The notes under the pieces were generated by a model. The model was not told where the DNA came from, did not search any database, and worked only from the letters and a program-made list of their open reading frames with translations. A stretch of DNA of 64,000 bases from Blautia schinkii DSM 10518 (lineage in GTDB: Bacteria; Bacillota; Clostridia; Lachnospirales; Lachnospiraceae): positions 248,001 through 312,000 of the forward strand of contig JNKJ01000007.1 in NCBI GenBank assembly GCA_000702025.1, read 5' to 3'. The stretch's first letter is position 1. Every line of letters starts with the position of its first letter. A program made the translations under genes and the position numbers. This document shows positions 33,088 to 41,830 of this stretch, in pieces.

Positions 33088-35211
33088 ATGGAGAGAAATG
33101 TATTTGGGTGTGTGGCGTTGGAACAGAAACAGATGATACCGTTGGACAAAATCGACGGGTTTGATGTGCGTCCGGGTTTTTATGAGATCAATGGGGCAAC
33201 GGCGCTGCCGAACGGGGTGAACTTTACTATTCATTCGCAGAATGCCACGTCCTGTGAGCTGCTGTTATTTAAGAGAGGCGCGAGAAAGCCCTATGCAGTG
33301 CTGCCGTTTCCTGACCACTACCGCATCGGCAAGGTGTATTCCATGATTGTTTTCGGCCTGAAAATAACGGAATTTGAGTACGCGTACCGTCTGGATGGTC
33401 CTTACGAACCGGAGAAAGGGCTTCTATTTGATAAAACAAAGCCGCTTCTTGACCCTTATGCAAGAGCGGTGACAGGACAGAGTGAATGGGGCACAAACCC
33501 TAATAAGCTCAATGGATACAGAGCCAGGGTTGTGCTGGATGATTTTGACTGGAAAAATGAGAGCCAGCCAAGGCACCACATGCAGGATTTGATCATTTAT
33601 GAGATGCATGTGCGTGGATTTACCAAACATGAATCCTCAAAAGTAGCTCATCCGGGCACCTTCGACGGACTGCGTGAGAAGATTCCTTATTTAAAAAATC
33701 TGGGGATTACGGCTGTGGAGCTGATGCCGATTTTTGAGTTTGATGAAACCATGGGCAAAAGAGAGGTGAATGGCCGGACTCTGCTTGATTACTGGGGTTA
33801 TAATACCGTGGGCTTTTTTGCACCCAATACCAGTTATGCGGCGGAAAAGGAGTATAACCGAGAAGGTGAGGAATTGAAAGCTCTCGTACGTGAACTCCAT
33901 GAAAGCGGTATTGAGGTGATTCTTGATGTGGTGTTCAATCATACGGCAGAGGGGAACGAAGAGGGCCCGTTTTTCTCATTTAAAGGGTTTGACAATAACG
34001 TGTATTATATGCTGACGCCGGACGGTAAGTACTACAATTTCAGCGGGTGCGGAAATACCATTAATTCCAATCACCCGGTTGTACAACAAATGATACTGGA
34101 GTGTCTTAGATATTGGACAGTCACTTACCGTATTGACGGTTTCCGTTTTGACCTTGCGAGTATTTTAGGGAGAAATGAGGACGGTTCGCCCATGAATCAT
34201 CCGCCGCTGCTTAAGAATCTTGCTGCAGACCCGATTTTGGGTGATGTGAAGCTGATTGCCGAGGCGTGGGACGCGGGCGGACTTTACCAGGTGGGAAGCT
34301 TTCCGGCCTGGAACCGTTGGGCAGAGTGGAACGGCAAATACCGTGACGATATGCGCAGTTTTCTGAAAGGGGACTATTGGCTTGCGCCTGCGGCAGCCAA
34401 GCGGGTGAGCGGTTCGCCTGACCTTTATACCGGACAGTATCGGGGGTATAATTCCTCCATTAATTTTATCACCTGTCATGATGGTTTTTCCTTGTATGAT
34501 CTGTATTCGTATAATGAGAAACACAATTGGGATAACGGCTGGGAGAATACGGACGGTAGTAATGACAACAGAAGTTGGAACTGCGGGGCGGAAGGTGATA
34601 CAGACGACGAAGCAGTAATGAAGCTGCGCAGAAGGCTGATTAAGAATGCCTGCGCGGTCCTCATGTGCAGCAGAGGCACGCCGATGTTTCTGGCGGGAGA
34701 TGAATTTTGTAATACGCGATTCGGAAATAATAATCCTTATTGTCAGGACAATGAGATATCTTGGCTTGACTGGACATATTTGGAGAAAAATAAGGAGATT
34801 TTTGAATTTTTCCGTTATATGATAAGCTTTCGGAAAAGCCATCCTGCCATACGCGGGGATACGCAGTCTGCGGCTGTTGGTTTTCCTTTTATCAGTGTGC
34901 ACGGTGAATGGCCGTGGCAGCAGGACATAACGAGTGAGAGCAGGTATCTCGGCGTGATGTTTGCCGGGCGGCCTCCGGAGCATAACAGGGATGATATTGT
35001 ATATGTTGCCATGAATGTGTACTGGGAAGATATCGAGATACATCTGCCCGGGCTTCCTGAGGGATGCAGATGGAGACTGTGCGTGAATACCGCGGCGGAG
35101 AAGGCTGAGGACTGTGCTTACTGTGAAGGCGCACGGCCTGTATATACGCAGGAAGGGTTCATGGTGAAAGCAAGGTCAGTAGCGGTTTTTACTGCGAGTA
35201 TGGAAATATAA
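33088..35211 (+). CDS. glgX: Glycogen debranching enzyme / isoamylase-type (GH13)
   Basis: A 707-residue GH13 enzyme that cleaves alpha-1,6 branches of glycogen or limit dextrins. An N-terminal CBM48 domain (about residues 15-110) is followed by the catalytic barrel, with nucleophile Asp355 (GFRFDLAS), acid Glu392 (LIAEAWD) and transition-state Asp465 (TCHDGFSL), and a C-terminal beta domain. AGGAGG is 4 bases before the ATG at 33088. There is no signal peptide, so it acts on intracellular glycogen. It is separated from the NUDIX gene by repeats and ended by a perfect terminator; other glycogen genes are not in the window. Confidence 0.94.
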   Translation: MERNVFGCVALEQKQMIPLDKIDGFDVRPGFYEINGATALPNGVNFTIHSQNATSCELLLFKRGARKPYAVLPFPDHYRIGKVYSMIVFGLKITEFEYAYRLDGPYEPEKGLLFDKTKPLLDPYARAVTGQSEWGTNPNKLNGYRARVVLDDFDWKNESQPRHHMQDLIIYEMHVRGFTKHESSKVAHPGTFDGLREKIPYLKNLGITAVELMPIFEFDETMGKREVNGRTLLDYWGYNTVGFFAPNTSYAAEKEYNREGEELKALVRELHESGIEVILDVVFNHTAEGNEEGPFFSFKGFDNNVYYMLTPDGKYYNFSGCGNTINSNHPVVQQMILECLRYWTVTYRIDGFRFDLASILGRNEDGSPMNHPPLLKNLAADPILGDVKLIAEAWDAGGLYQVGSFPAWNRWAEWNGKYRDDMRSFLKGDYWLAPAAAKRVSGSPDLYTGQYRGYNSSINFITCHDGFSLYDLYSYNEKHNWDNGWENTDGSNDNRSWNCGAEGDTDDEAVMKLRRRLIKNACAVLMCSRGTPMFLAGDEFCNTRFGNNNPYCQDNEISWLDWTYLEKNKEIFEFFRYMISFRKSHPAIRGDTQSAAVGFPFISVHGEWPWQQDITSESRYLGVMFAGRPPEHNRDDIVYVAMNVYWEDIEIHLPGLPEGCRWRLCVNTAAEKAEDCAYCEGARPVYTQEGFMVKARSVAVFTASMEI

Positions 35212-35258
35212 TAATATTCAAGCATTGGAAAATGCGAAAATAGAAAATGTCCTATAAT

Positions 35259-35296
35259 AAAGGGATTCCCGTATAACATTCGCCGGGAATCCCTTT
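35259..35296 (+). terminator. Perfect hairpin terminator of glgX
   Basis: AAAGGGATTCCC and GGGAATCCCTTT pair perfectly over 12 bp with a 14-base loop. It may also serve the converging thioredoxin gene. Confidence 0.8.
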
Positions 35297-35302
35297 ACAA
35301 TT

Positions 35303-35448
35303 ATGACAACTTCTATTTGAACTTAATTATTTAAACTTAATCATTTGAGTTTAGACCATTGAGTTTTTTAATCCATTTAAGTTCAATCCATGTTCTGTAA
35401 TTCATAAAGTACCATCAATAAAGTACCATTTATAAAGCGCGGTTATAT
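35303..35448 (-). repeat. Degenerate 14-15-bp repeats after the thioredoxin gene
   Basis: Directly 3' of the thioredoxin stop on the minus strand there are about three copies related to AAAGTACCATTTAT (plus-strand writing) and then about five related to TTGAGTTTAGACCAT. Two different unit families lie side by side. Confidence 0.6.
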
Positions 35449-35455
35449 AAGAAAA

Positions 35456-35761
35456 TCAGCTAATCATATCCTCAAGCTCCTCAGGCTCTTTGGGAGCTAT
35501 TTTTTTCTCAACGACATTGCCGTCTTTGATGTAGAGGACGGTAGGAATGCTCATAATCCCATACTGTTTTGCAAGCTCCGGCTCCTCGTCCACGTTTACT
35601 TTGCCGATACGCACGCCCTCTGCGTCCTGGGCGAATTCTTCAAGGACAGGATTTAATACACGGCAGTGGCTGCACCACGGTGCCCAGAAATCAACGAGTA
35701 CTGGTTCTGAGGAATTTAATACCTCCTGCTGGAAAGTGTTTGTTTTGAAAGTCTCTATCAT
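35456..35761 (-). CDS. Thioredoxin-like protein with CSHC active site
   Basis: A 101-residue thioredoxin fold protein. The active site is WCSHC (Cys30, Cys33) rather than the canonical WCGPC, which is expected to shift redox potential and partner choice. The cis-Pro loop SIPTVLY is intact. The ATG at 35761 follows AAGGAG; a longer in-frame start adds a Lys-rich stretch without support. It stands alone between converging glgX and a TauE transporter gene. A role in disulfide or persulfide reduction is likely; the sulfur-export neighbour hints at sulfur metabolism, which is inference. Confidence 0.88.
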   Translation of the reverse strand: MIETFKTNTFQQEVLNSSEPVLVDFWAPWCSHCRVLNPVLEEFAQDAEGVRIGKVNVDEEPELAKQYGIMSIPTVLYIKDGNVVEKKIAPKEPEELEDMIS

Positions 35762-35876
35762 AATTATCGCTCCTTTTTTCTTTTTCTTTAGTATGTCCAA
35801 AGCTTATCAGAAAATTTACAGGAGTTCTGTAATCTAGTCACAATTCAAATTACATGATGGAAGAGTCCAAACATTT

Positions 35877-36644
35877 TTAGAGGTAATTAACTGCCAGTAT
35901 GGCTGCACCAAGCACAGTAAGTACAACGCCTGTGGCGCGGTTAAGGATGAGCGGGCTGGTCTTGTTTGCAAATTTTGCAGCGATTCTGGCCCACAGCAGG
36001 GTTGAAAGCACGCAGAATATCAGGCACCACCAGTCAGGCGCACCGCCAATGGCAAAATGGCTGACAGCTCCGGTAAAGGCTGTGAATGCCATGATAAAAA
36101 CACTGGTACCCACCGCCGTTTTCAGCTCGTAGCCGAGAACACTTGTGAGCATAAGCAGCATCATCATTCCTCCGCCGGCTCCCACAAACCCGCAGATAAA
36201 ACCAATCAAAATTCCGCATAACACAGACTGGATGAAGCGCTTCTTCGGGCTGACGCCTTCCATGGCCTCTTTGGTCGTCATCACAGGTCTGACAATAAAT
36301 TTGATACCTAACAATAAGGTCATGCATACAGAGAAGCTTCCCATGGCGTGGCTGGGAACAAGGCTGGACACCCAGCTTCCGAAGAGGGTGAATAATAGTA
36401 CAGTCACCATCATGACGATACCGTTTTTTATGTCGAGATTTTTGTGCTTTCCGTATGTATAGGCGCTGACTGCACTGGCGAGAACATCGCTGGCAAGGGC
36501 AATGCCCACGGCCTGGTAAGCGGGAATATGCAGAAAGGTAATCAGCATGGGACTGATGACAGCCGCCGCACTCATCCCGGCGAAGCCTGTACCGAGTCCG
36601 GCGCCGATGCCTGCGATAAAGCAGATTAGAAATTCATAAAGCAT
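35877..36644 (-). CDS. TauE/SafE family membrane transporter
   Basis: A 255-residue membrane protein with about eight hydrophobic segments, belonging to the TauE/SafE family of putative sulfite, sulfoacetate or related anion exporters. The two repeats begin with GIGAGLGTGFAGMSAAAVISP and GFICGFVGAGGGMMMLLML, the typical Gly-rich signatures. AGGAGG lies 9 bases before the ATG, within the end of the MarR gene, so the two form an operon. Substrate unproven; control by a MarR-type regulator suggests response to a toxic anion or organic acid. Confidence 0.88.
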   Translation of the reverse strand: MLYEFLICFIAGIGAGLGTGFAGMSAAAVISPMLITFLHIPAYQAVGIALASDVLASAVSAYTYGKHKNLDIKNGIVMMVTVLLFTLFGSWVSSLVPSHAMGSFSVCMTLLLGIKFIVRPVMTTKEAMEGVSPKKRFIQSVLCGILIGFICGFVGAGGGMMMLLMLTSVLGYELKTAVGTSVFIMAFTAFTGAVSHFAIGGAPDWWCLIFCVLSTLLWARIAAKFANKTSPLILNRATGVVLTVLGAAILAVNYL

Positions 36645-36647
36645 GAG

Positions 36648-37082
36648 TTAGTCCTCCTTGAGCGCCTTTTGGATATTGGCGCGTATTTTTTCGGTTATTT
36701 TATCAAGTACCTGTATCTCCTCCGGGGAAAGTCCGCCGAAGATTTTGTTAAACACACTGCGCTGTGCCTCCTGGCCGGCAGCCACGATTTCTTGAGAAGC
36801 AGGCAGGAGATGCAGGTGTACAGTCTTGTGGTTATCTTCACGGAAAGAACGCTCCAGATATCCTTTTTCCTCCAGAAGTTTGAGGGAGGAGGAAACATGA
36901 GATTTGGTGAAACGCTTTTGAACCACGATATCCTTGGCAGTGTCGTAGCCGGGGTTATTGGCCAGGAACAGGAGGATGTCCAGCTCCATTCTTGTAATAT
37001 GGTAAAACGCGCACAAGGGCTCCATGGTGCGGTCATAGACTTTTTTTGTCAAAGTGGCATTATTGCGGAATTCTGACAGCAT
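36648..37082 (-). CDS. MarR-family transcriptional regulator
   Basis: A 144-residue winged-helix repressor. The DNA-recognition region is KDIVVQKRFTKSHVSSSLKLLEEKGYLER and the wing is FREDNHKTVHLHL. The ATG at 37082 follows AAAGGAGC; an upstream in-frame start at 37130 lacks a ribosome site. A near-ideal palindrome sits right after its promoter, which strongly suggests autorepression together with the downstream TauE gene. Ligand unknown. Confidence 0.9.
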   Translation of the reverse strand: MLSEFRNNATLTKKVYDRTMEPLCAFYHITRMELDILLFLANNPGYDTAKDIVVQKRFTKSHVSSSLKLLEEKGYLERSFREDNHKTVHLHLLPASQEIVAAGQEAQRSVFNKIFGGLSPEEIQVLDKITEKIRANIQKALKED

Positions 37083-37139
37083 ATGTTTGGCTCCTTTTTG
37101 TAAATTGTAAATATAGTTCATATAGCTCATATGGTTTAG

Positions 37140-37159
37140 ATAGTTCTAAATAGAACTAT
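37140..37159 (-). promoter_or_regulatory. MarR operator palindrome
   Basis: ATAGTTCTA-AA-TAGAACTAT, a perfect 9+9 inverted repeat starting 3 bases after the -10 box, ideal for blocking transcription. Confidence 0.7.
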
Positions 37160-37162
37160 TTT

Positions 37163-37190
37163 ATTGTATCATATATTTTCAATTTGTCAA
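37163..37190 (-). promoter_or_regulatory. Promoter of the marR-tauE operon
   Basis: On the minus strand: TTGACA (37190-37185), 16-base spacer, TACAAT (37168-37163). Confidence 0.75.
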
Positions 37191-37435
37191 CCGGGGAAAA
37201 GGAGTGAATCTGAGGAAAGGGGGGTACAAATTACTTCTAAAATATTTGCATAGAAAAATAGGAGGATACATGTTAAAATAGCTAAGAATAGCACAGTTTA
37301 AAAATGTTCCAAAATGGTACTGTTTATAAATGCCCAAGAATAGGACAACTTATAAATATCTCAAAACAGAACATTATATGGGCCGGTTTTGGAATGCGTG
37401 GAAAAATACAAACTTATTATATGAGGAGAGATATT
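37191..37435 (+). other. Intergenic region ahead of the isochorismatase gene
   Basis: Apart from a 26-bp repeat array (37269-37372) nothing is seen; a promoter for the plus-strand gene was not identified with confidence. Confidence 0.4.
37269..37372 (+). repeat. 26-bp degenerate tandem repeat, four units
   Basis: Four consecutive 26-base units with the common pattern TGTTTATAAATGCCC followed by AAGAATAGGAC. Periodicity is exact although sequence identity is moderate. Unlike most repeats here it lies 5' of the gene. Confidence 0.75.
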
Positions 37436-37951
37436 ATGAAACGTTTGTTGGTAGTCGTGGATATGCAGAAGGATTTTATTGACGGAAGTTTGGGGACAAA
37501 AGAGGCGGAGGCCATTGTTCCTAAGGTTGTGGAAAAAGTTAAAGAGTATCGGAGTGCAGGGGATAAGGTAGTGTTTACCTTTGACACGCACCACGAAGAT
37601 TATCTTGAAACACAGGAGGGAAAAAGGCTTCCTGTTGTCCACTGTGTAAAGGGAACGCCGGGCTGGGAGCTGGACAAGACGCTCCAGGAATTTGAAGGCA
37701 AATGGTTTGAAAAGGGAACCTTTGGCAGCAGAGAGCTTGGCGAATGGGCAGCGGATGAGAAGTTTGAGTATATTGAGCTTGTGGGACTGTGCACAGATAT
37801 TTGTGTGATTTCCAATGCGCTGCTGCTGAAAGCGTTTCTGCCCGAGTCTGTCGTGGCGGTCGACCCTGCCGGATGTGCGGGCGTGACTCCTGCAAGCCAT
37901 GCAAATGCGCTGGAGGCTATGAAGATGTGTCAGATTGAGGTGAAAGAATGA
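37436..37951 (+). CDS. Isochorismatase-family cysteine hydrolase (nicotinamidase-like)
   Basis: A 171-residue cysteine hydrolase. The catalytic triad is Asp9 (VVDMQKDF), Lys93 (FEKGTFGS) and Cys123 (GLCTDICVISNAL). FDTHHEDY (residues 49-56) supplies possible metal ligands as in nicotinamidase PncA. Nicotinamide hydrolysis for NAD salvage is the most likely reaction, though other amides cannot be excluded. The ATG at 37436 follows GGAGAG. It overlaps the VOC gene by four bases (ATGA). Confidence 0.88.
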   Translation: MKRLLVVVDMQKDFIDGSLGTKEAEAIVPKVVEKVKEYRSAGDKVVFTFDTHHEDYLETQEGKRLPVVHCVKGTPGWELDKTLQEFEGKWFEKGTFGSRELGEWAADEKFEYIELVGLCTDICVISNALLLKAFLPESVVAVDPAGCAGVTPASHANALEAMKMCQIEVKE

Positions 37952-38349
37952 ACCTAAAGGCCGTACATCATGTAGCTATCATTGTTTCCGATTATGAGAA
38001 GTCCAGAGAATTCTATGTAGATAAGCTTGGGTTTGAGATACGCAGGGAAAATTATCGGGAAAAGCAGCAGGACTATAAGCTGGATTTAGTGTTAAACGAT
38101 GTAGAGCTTGAAATTTTTGCACCGGGGAAAAAGGATGAGGACTATTCTGTGCACCCGAAACGTCCAAGCTTTCCGGAGGCTTATGGTCTGCGGCATCTGG
38201 CATTTCAGGTAGATGATGCGGAGAAAGCAGCCGCGTGGCTGAATTCCAAAGGCATTGAGACGGAGCCGGTACGTGTGGACGAGTTTTCCGGCGGAAAGTT
38301 CACCTTTTTCAAAGACCCGGACGGACTGCCGCTTGAGCTTCATGAATAA
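37948..38349 (+). CDS. VOC-family (glyoxalase I-like) metalloprotein
   Basis: A 133-residue protein with two beta-alpha-beta-beta-beta modules of the vicinal oxygen chelate superfamily, close to the YaeR/SMU1112c group. Metal-binding candidates are His8 in VHHVAIIVSDY, His in GLRHLAFQVDD and the final Glu in LPLELHE. The start overlaps the preceding hydrolase gene (ATGA), so both are translated together. Function is probably a lyase, isomerase or detoxification reaction; substrate unknown. Confidence 0.88.
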   Translation: MNLKAVHHVAIIVSDYEKSREFYVDKLGFEIRRENYREKQQDYKLDLVLNDVELEIFAPGKKDEDYSVHPKRPSFPEAYGLRHLAFQVDDAEKAAAWLNSKGIETEPVRVDEFSGGKFTFFKDPDGLPLELHE

Positions 38350-38369
38350 TTAAAAAGGACGTGATCATT

Positions 38370-39638
38370 TTGGGACATATGGCAACAAAGGACGCATATA
38401 AAAAGCTGGAAAACAGGATTAACTGGTTTACCCAGGGCGCGCCGGAGTCTAAGACTCTGTATAAAATATTAGAGGTACTTTTTACGGAAAAAGAGGCAAA
38501 GTGGATGTCTCTGCTCCCTGTCAGGCCGTTTACACTAAAGAAAGCTGCGAAAATATGGCAGACGAGCGAGGCACATGCGGAGGTGATTCTTGACCATCTC
38601 TGTGAGAAAGCACTCCTGGTAGATTCTAACTATAAAGGGGAGCGCCAGTTTGTGATACCGCCGCCAATGGCCGGATTTTTTGAATTTGCCTTGATGCGTA
38701 CCAGAGGCGATATTGACCAAAAGTATTTAAGTGAGCTTTATTATCAGTATATGAACGTGGAAGAGGACTTTGTGAAAGAACTTTTTTACGCTACGGAGAC
38801 GAAGCTTGGCCGTGTTTACGTACAGGAACCGGTGCTTACGAATGAAAATACTCTGCATATCATGGATTATGAGCGGGCGAGTCATATTGTGGAGGAAGCC
38901 CCATATATCGGACTTGGAACCTGCTATTGCCGGCATAAAGCACTTCATGCAGGACACCCGTGCGAGATTAATGCCCCTTTGGATGTGTGTCTTACCTTTG
39001 GAAATGTGGCGCGTTCTCTGGCGGAGCATGGGCAGCATGCGAGATTGATCGACAAGGCAGAGGCCATGGACGTACTGCAACGCTCCTATGACCATAATCT
39101 GGTACAGATTGGTGAGAATGTCCGGGAATTCCCCATGTTCATCTGCAACTGCTGCGGATGCTGCTGCGAGGCGCTCCAGGCAGCCAGAAGATTCAGTCCC
39201 ATGCAGCCCGTGGCGACTACGAATTATATACCGGAGATTTCTTTGGAGAAATGTATTTCCTGCGGCAAGTGCGCGAAGGTTTGTCCGATACTTGCGATTT
39301 CCATAGAGAAGGGGACACCGGTAGTGGATAGAGAAATCTGTCTGGGCTGTGGCGTGTGCGCACGTAATTGCGCAAAAGGAGCCATTGAGATGAAGCGGCG
39401 TCCGGTGGAAGTTATCACCCCGGTTAACAGTACACATCGCTTTGTTTTGCAGGCGATTGAGAAAGGGACGTTGCAGAATTTGATTTTTGATAACCAGGCT
39501 TTTGCGAATCATAGGGCTATGGCGGCTGTTTTCCAGGTTATTTTAAATCTACCGCCGCTGAAGCAGGCGCTGGCGAGCAGGCAGTTTAAGTCGGTGTATT
39601 TGGATAGGTTGATTAGTTATTTTGCGGTTAGGAAATGA
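38370..39638 (+). CDS. 4Fe-4S binding oxidoreductase-like protein
   Basis: A 422-residue iron-sulfur protein. The N-terminal about 90 residues form a winged-helix-like segment, a middle part carries CYCRHKALHAGHPCE and the Cys-dense CNCCGCCCE, and two classical 4Fe-4S clusters follow: CISCGKCAKVCP and CLGCGVCARNC. The start is uncertain: TTG at 38370 has AAGGA about 10 bases upstream, while ATG at 38379 has only a weak site. Similar proteins are annotated as ferredoxins in clostridia; the exact electron-transfer partner is unknown. Confidence 0.85.
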   Translation: MGHMATKDAYKKLENRINWFTQGAPESKTLYKILEVLFTEKEAKWMSLLPVRPFTLKKAAKIWQTSEAHAEVILDHLCEKALLVDSNYKGERQFVIPPPMAGFFEFALMRTRGDIDQKYLSELYYQYMNVEEDFVKELFYATETKLGRVYVQEPVLTNENTLHIMDYERASHIVEEAPYIGLGTCYCRHKALHAGHPCEINAPLDVCLTFGNVARSLAEHGQHARLIDKAEAMDVLQRSYDHNLVQIGENVREFPMFICNCCGCCCEALQAARRFSPMQPVATTNYIPEISLEKCISCGKCAKVCPILAISIEKGTPVVDREICLGCGVCARNCAKGAIEMKRRPVEVITPVNSTHRFVLQAIEKGTLQNLIFDNQAFANHRAMAAVFQVILNLPPLKQALASRQFKSVYLDRLISYFAVRK

Positions 39639-39685
39639 GTGTTGCTGCTTTTATGCGATGATGTGGGGGGAGTAGCCCGGAAAGG

Positions 39686-39765
39686 TGCCCAACGGTAAAG
39701 GTGGTATCCCGATATGTTATCGAACGGTAAAGGTGGTATCCCAGTATGTTATCCAACGGTGAGGG
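39686..39765 (+). repeat. 32-bp tandem repeat after the iron-sulfur protein gene
   Basis: AACGGTAAAGGTGGTATCCC starts at 39691 and again at 39723, and a third, truncated copy (AACGGTGAGG) starts at 39755, exactly 32 bases apart each time. Confidence 0.85.
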
Positions 39766-40031
39766 GAAGGAAATTCGGTGCAGCGGCACTGGCGCTGTCT
39801 TGTCAGGCATTGCTCGCTTCCCTTTAACTAATTGCCAACACTGCGTCTAAGCCGCTCACGAAGAGCGTTCGCGGTGAGTGCACTGACCCACTTATATCTG
39901 ACGAAACTCCCGATTCCTTATATTTTGGGCACTTTTTGAAAGTTGTTCATTACGATGCTGATAAACTCTGGGTTCTGTGGATAAAACGGCGGAAACTCAA
40001 GTACAATCCCATAGAATTATTCTTGTTTTTG

Positions 40032-40040
40032 TGCTATATT
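40032..40040 (+). promoter_or_regulatory. Extended -10 promoter of the response-regulator gene
   Basis: TG-C-TATATT about 80 bases before the start codon; no good -35. Confidence 0.4.
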
Positions 40041-40117
40041 ATGATAATGATATTGCAATGAAATGTAGCGCAGATGATATCAAGGAATTTGGAATAGTAC
40101 ATAGAGAGGTATTTATT

Positions 40118-41629
40118 TTGATTCGTGTCCTGGTTGTTGAAGATGAGGCTTTTCTGAGGAAGAGTATAAAAAATACAATTGAACAGGCGGATTCGCGTTT
40201 TGAGGTGATTGCGGAAGCGGGGGACGGCATCACAGCGTTAGATTTGATTGAACAAATGGCGCCGGATGTGGTTTTTATGGATATATGCATGCCTCTTTTG
40301 GATGGGATTGGTCTGTTGAAAGAGATACAGAACAGTATTAATGATCCAATCTGCATTATCCTGAGTGGATATTCGGATTTTGAATATGCCAGGAGCGCTC
40401 TGCGTTATCAGGCATTCGACTATCTTCTTAAACCAATTGACCGTCAGGTCCTTGCTTCGCTTTTAGAAAAGATTTATAGTAAAGTAACCGAGAGCAACTA
40501 TAATATCAAAAGAAATATTTTTGAAGAAATGATACACGGCAAGGTCAAATCACTTGCAGAAACCCAGGTCACCCAGATACTGAAATCTGTTCAGTCATTT
40601 TACTCGTTCCATATCTGCTTTGGACCTTATCTGTCGAATACATACAGGTATCTTCCCCCAAAGGCCGACGTGTCAGATGACGTTACAATATTTGCAAAAG
40701 TCAGGGCGCTATGTTCTGATCATGAGGAAGCTTGGATATTCCACGGGAATCATCCCGCAGAATATCTGGTGATTATCGCCTCTGGCGGCGATGAGGAGAA
40801 TCAGGAGGTTCCTTCACTGCTGTTCTCGGATATGAAAGAGGGGACATATCCGGTCACTATTATTTATGGAAGAGTTTGTAAAAGCATTGAGGAGCTACAG
40901 AATTCTATTATTGATATCAAGTACAGCCACATGTTAAATTCTGTCTATGGCATATCCAGCCTGCAGGAGTGCCGTACAAGTCCCCGCTGTTCCATGAAGG
41001 ATATGGGATTTACAGCAGAGTTTCAGAAAGAGTTGGAAGAGATTCTTTCGAAAAAGGAATATGACTTGTTTTATCAGTTCGCGTCCTCAATCTTGGTATC
41101 ATGTAAGGAGAAGCAGTGTACCCAGTCCACATTACTGCATATATTGAAAAGGCTGTCCGAGATTGCAAACTGTAATATGATGAACAGGGAAATTGAAGAA
41201 CAAATAGAGGAGATTTTTTACCATTCAGAGGGGTATGGGGAGTTAACTATATCCTATGAACAGCTGCTGCACCAGATTTTGCAGCCGGCAGCTATTGAGC
41301 CAGCGTTCTCGCTTATAGCGGAGGTGCGTGCTTATATAGACACACATTTTATGGAGCTCTTGACGTTGAAGGATTTGTCAGCAAGATTCCATATCAGTAT
41401 CTCGTATTTATGTACATTATATAAAAAGGAATATGATATATCACCCATCGACTATATTATTGAAAAACGTATCAAGACCTCACAGGCCTATCTGCTAAAA
41501 GACCCAACCTATACAATTAAGCAGGTGGCTGAAAAAGTTGGGTATTCAGATGCGTATTATTTTTCGCGTTTGTTTAAAATGTATACGGGGAAGACGCCGT
41601 CACAATACAGAAAAGAATCATCCTCATAG
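40118..41629 (+). CDS. YesN-like response regulator with AraC-type DNA-binding domain
   Basis: A 503-residue response regulator. The receiver domain covers residues 1-120 with Asp9, phospho-acceptor Asp55 (VVFMDICMPLLDG) and Lys in LLKPIDR. A long middle region follows, and the AraC helix-turn-helix pair occupies about the last 100 residues (LKDLSARFHISISYLCTLYKKEY and YTIKQVAEKVGYSDAYYFSRLFKMYTGKTPSQYR). The start is a TTG at 40118 with GAGAGG 8 bases upstream; the longer frame beginning at 39977 is not credible. It pairs with the YesM-type kinase encoded downstream and likely activates the SBP promoter. Confidence 0.9.
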   Translation: MIRVLVVEDEAFLRKSIKNTIEQADSRFEVIAEAGDGITALDLIEQMAPDVVFMDICMPLLDGIGLLKEIQNSINDPICIILSGYSDFEYARSALRYQAFDYLLKPIDRQVLASLLEKIYSKVTESNYNIKRNIFEEMIHGKVKSLAETQVTQILKSVQSFYSFHICFGPYLSNTYRYLPPKADVSDDVTIFAKVRALCSDHEEAWIFHGNHPAEYLVIIASGGDEENQEVPSLLFSDMKEGTYPVTIIYGRVCKSIEELQNSIIDIKYSHMLNSVYGISSLQECRTSPRCSMKDMGFTAEFQKELEEILSKKEYDLFYQFASSILVSCKEKQCTQSTLLHILKRLSEIANCNMMNREIEEQIEEIFYHSEGYGELTISYEQLLHQILQPAAIEPAFSLIAEVRAYIDTHFMELLTLKDLSARFHISISYLCTLYKKEYDISPIDYIIEKRIKTSQAYLLKDPTYTIKQVAEKVGYSDAYYFSRLFKMYTGKTPSQYRKESSS

Positions 41630-41737
41630 TTTCTGTCCCAATCAGAGAAGAGATTGCTATTTACTATAAATCAGCAGCCTCTTCTTTATTTTTGCCGTCA
41701 GCCATTAGGATAATCCGTATCATGCTGCTGCTTCGTA

Positions 41738-41770
41738 AGATAGTCCAGTATATGCAAAAAGATAGTCTAT
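41738..41770 (+). promoter_or_regulatory. Direct-repeat activator site for the YesN-like regulator
   Basis: AAGATAGTCCA (41738-41748) and AAGATAGTCTA (41760-41770) are direct repeats 22 bases apart (two helical turns), ending where a -35 box would begin. Confidence 0.6.
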
Positions 41771-41793
41771 TTTAAAATAAAGGAAAGATTTAT

Positions 41794-41799
41794 ATAATA
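41794..41799 (+). promoter_or_regulatory. -10 box of the glycan operon
   Basis: Perfect TATAAT; the -35 position 17 bases upstream is TTTTAA, a poor match, as expected for an activator-dependent promoter. Confidence 0.6.
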
Positions 41800-41830
41800 A
41801 AGCTAACAAACAACAGGAGGTATAAAAGCA

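Larger units (their letters stand above)
39639..40117 (+). other. Intergenic region with repeat, hairpins and promoter
   Basis: Holds a 32-bp repeat, a nested hairpin near 39855-39880 (CTCAC...GTGAG around CGAA...TTCG) and an extended -10 promoter. No gene seen. Confidence 0.5.
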
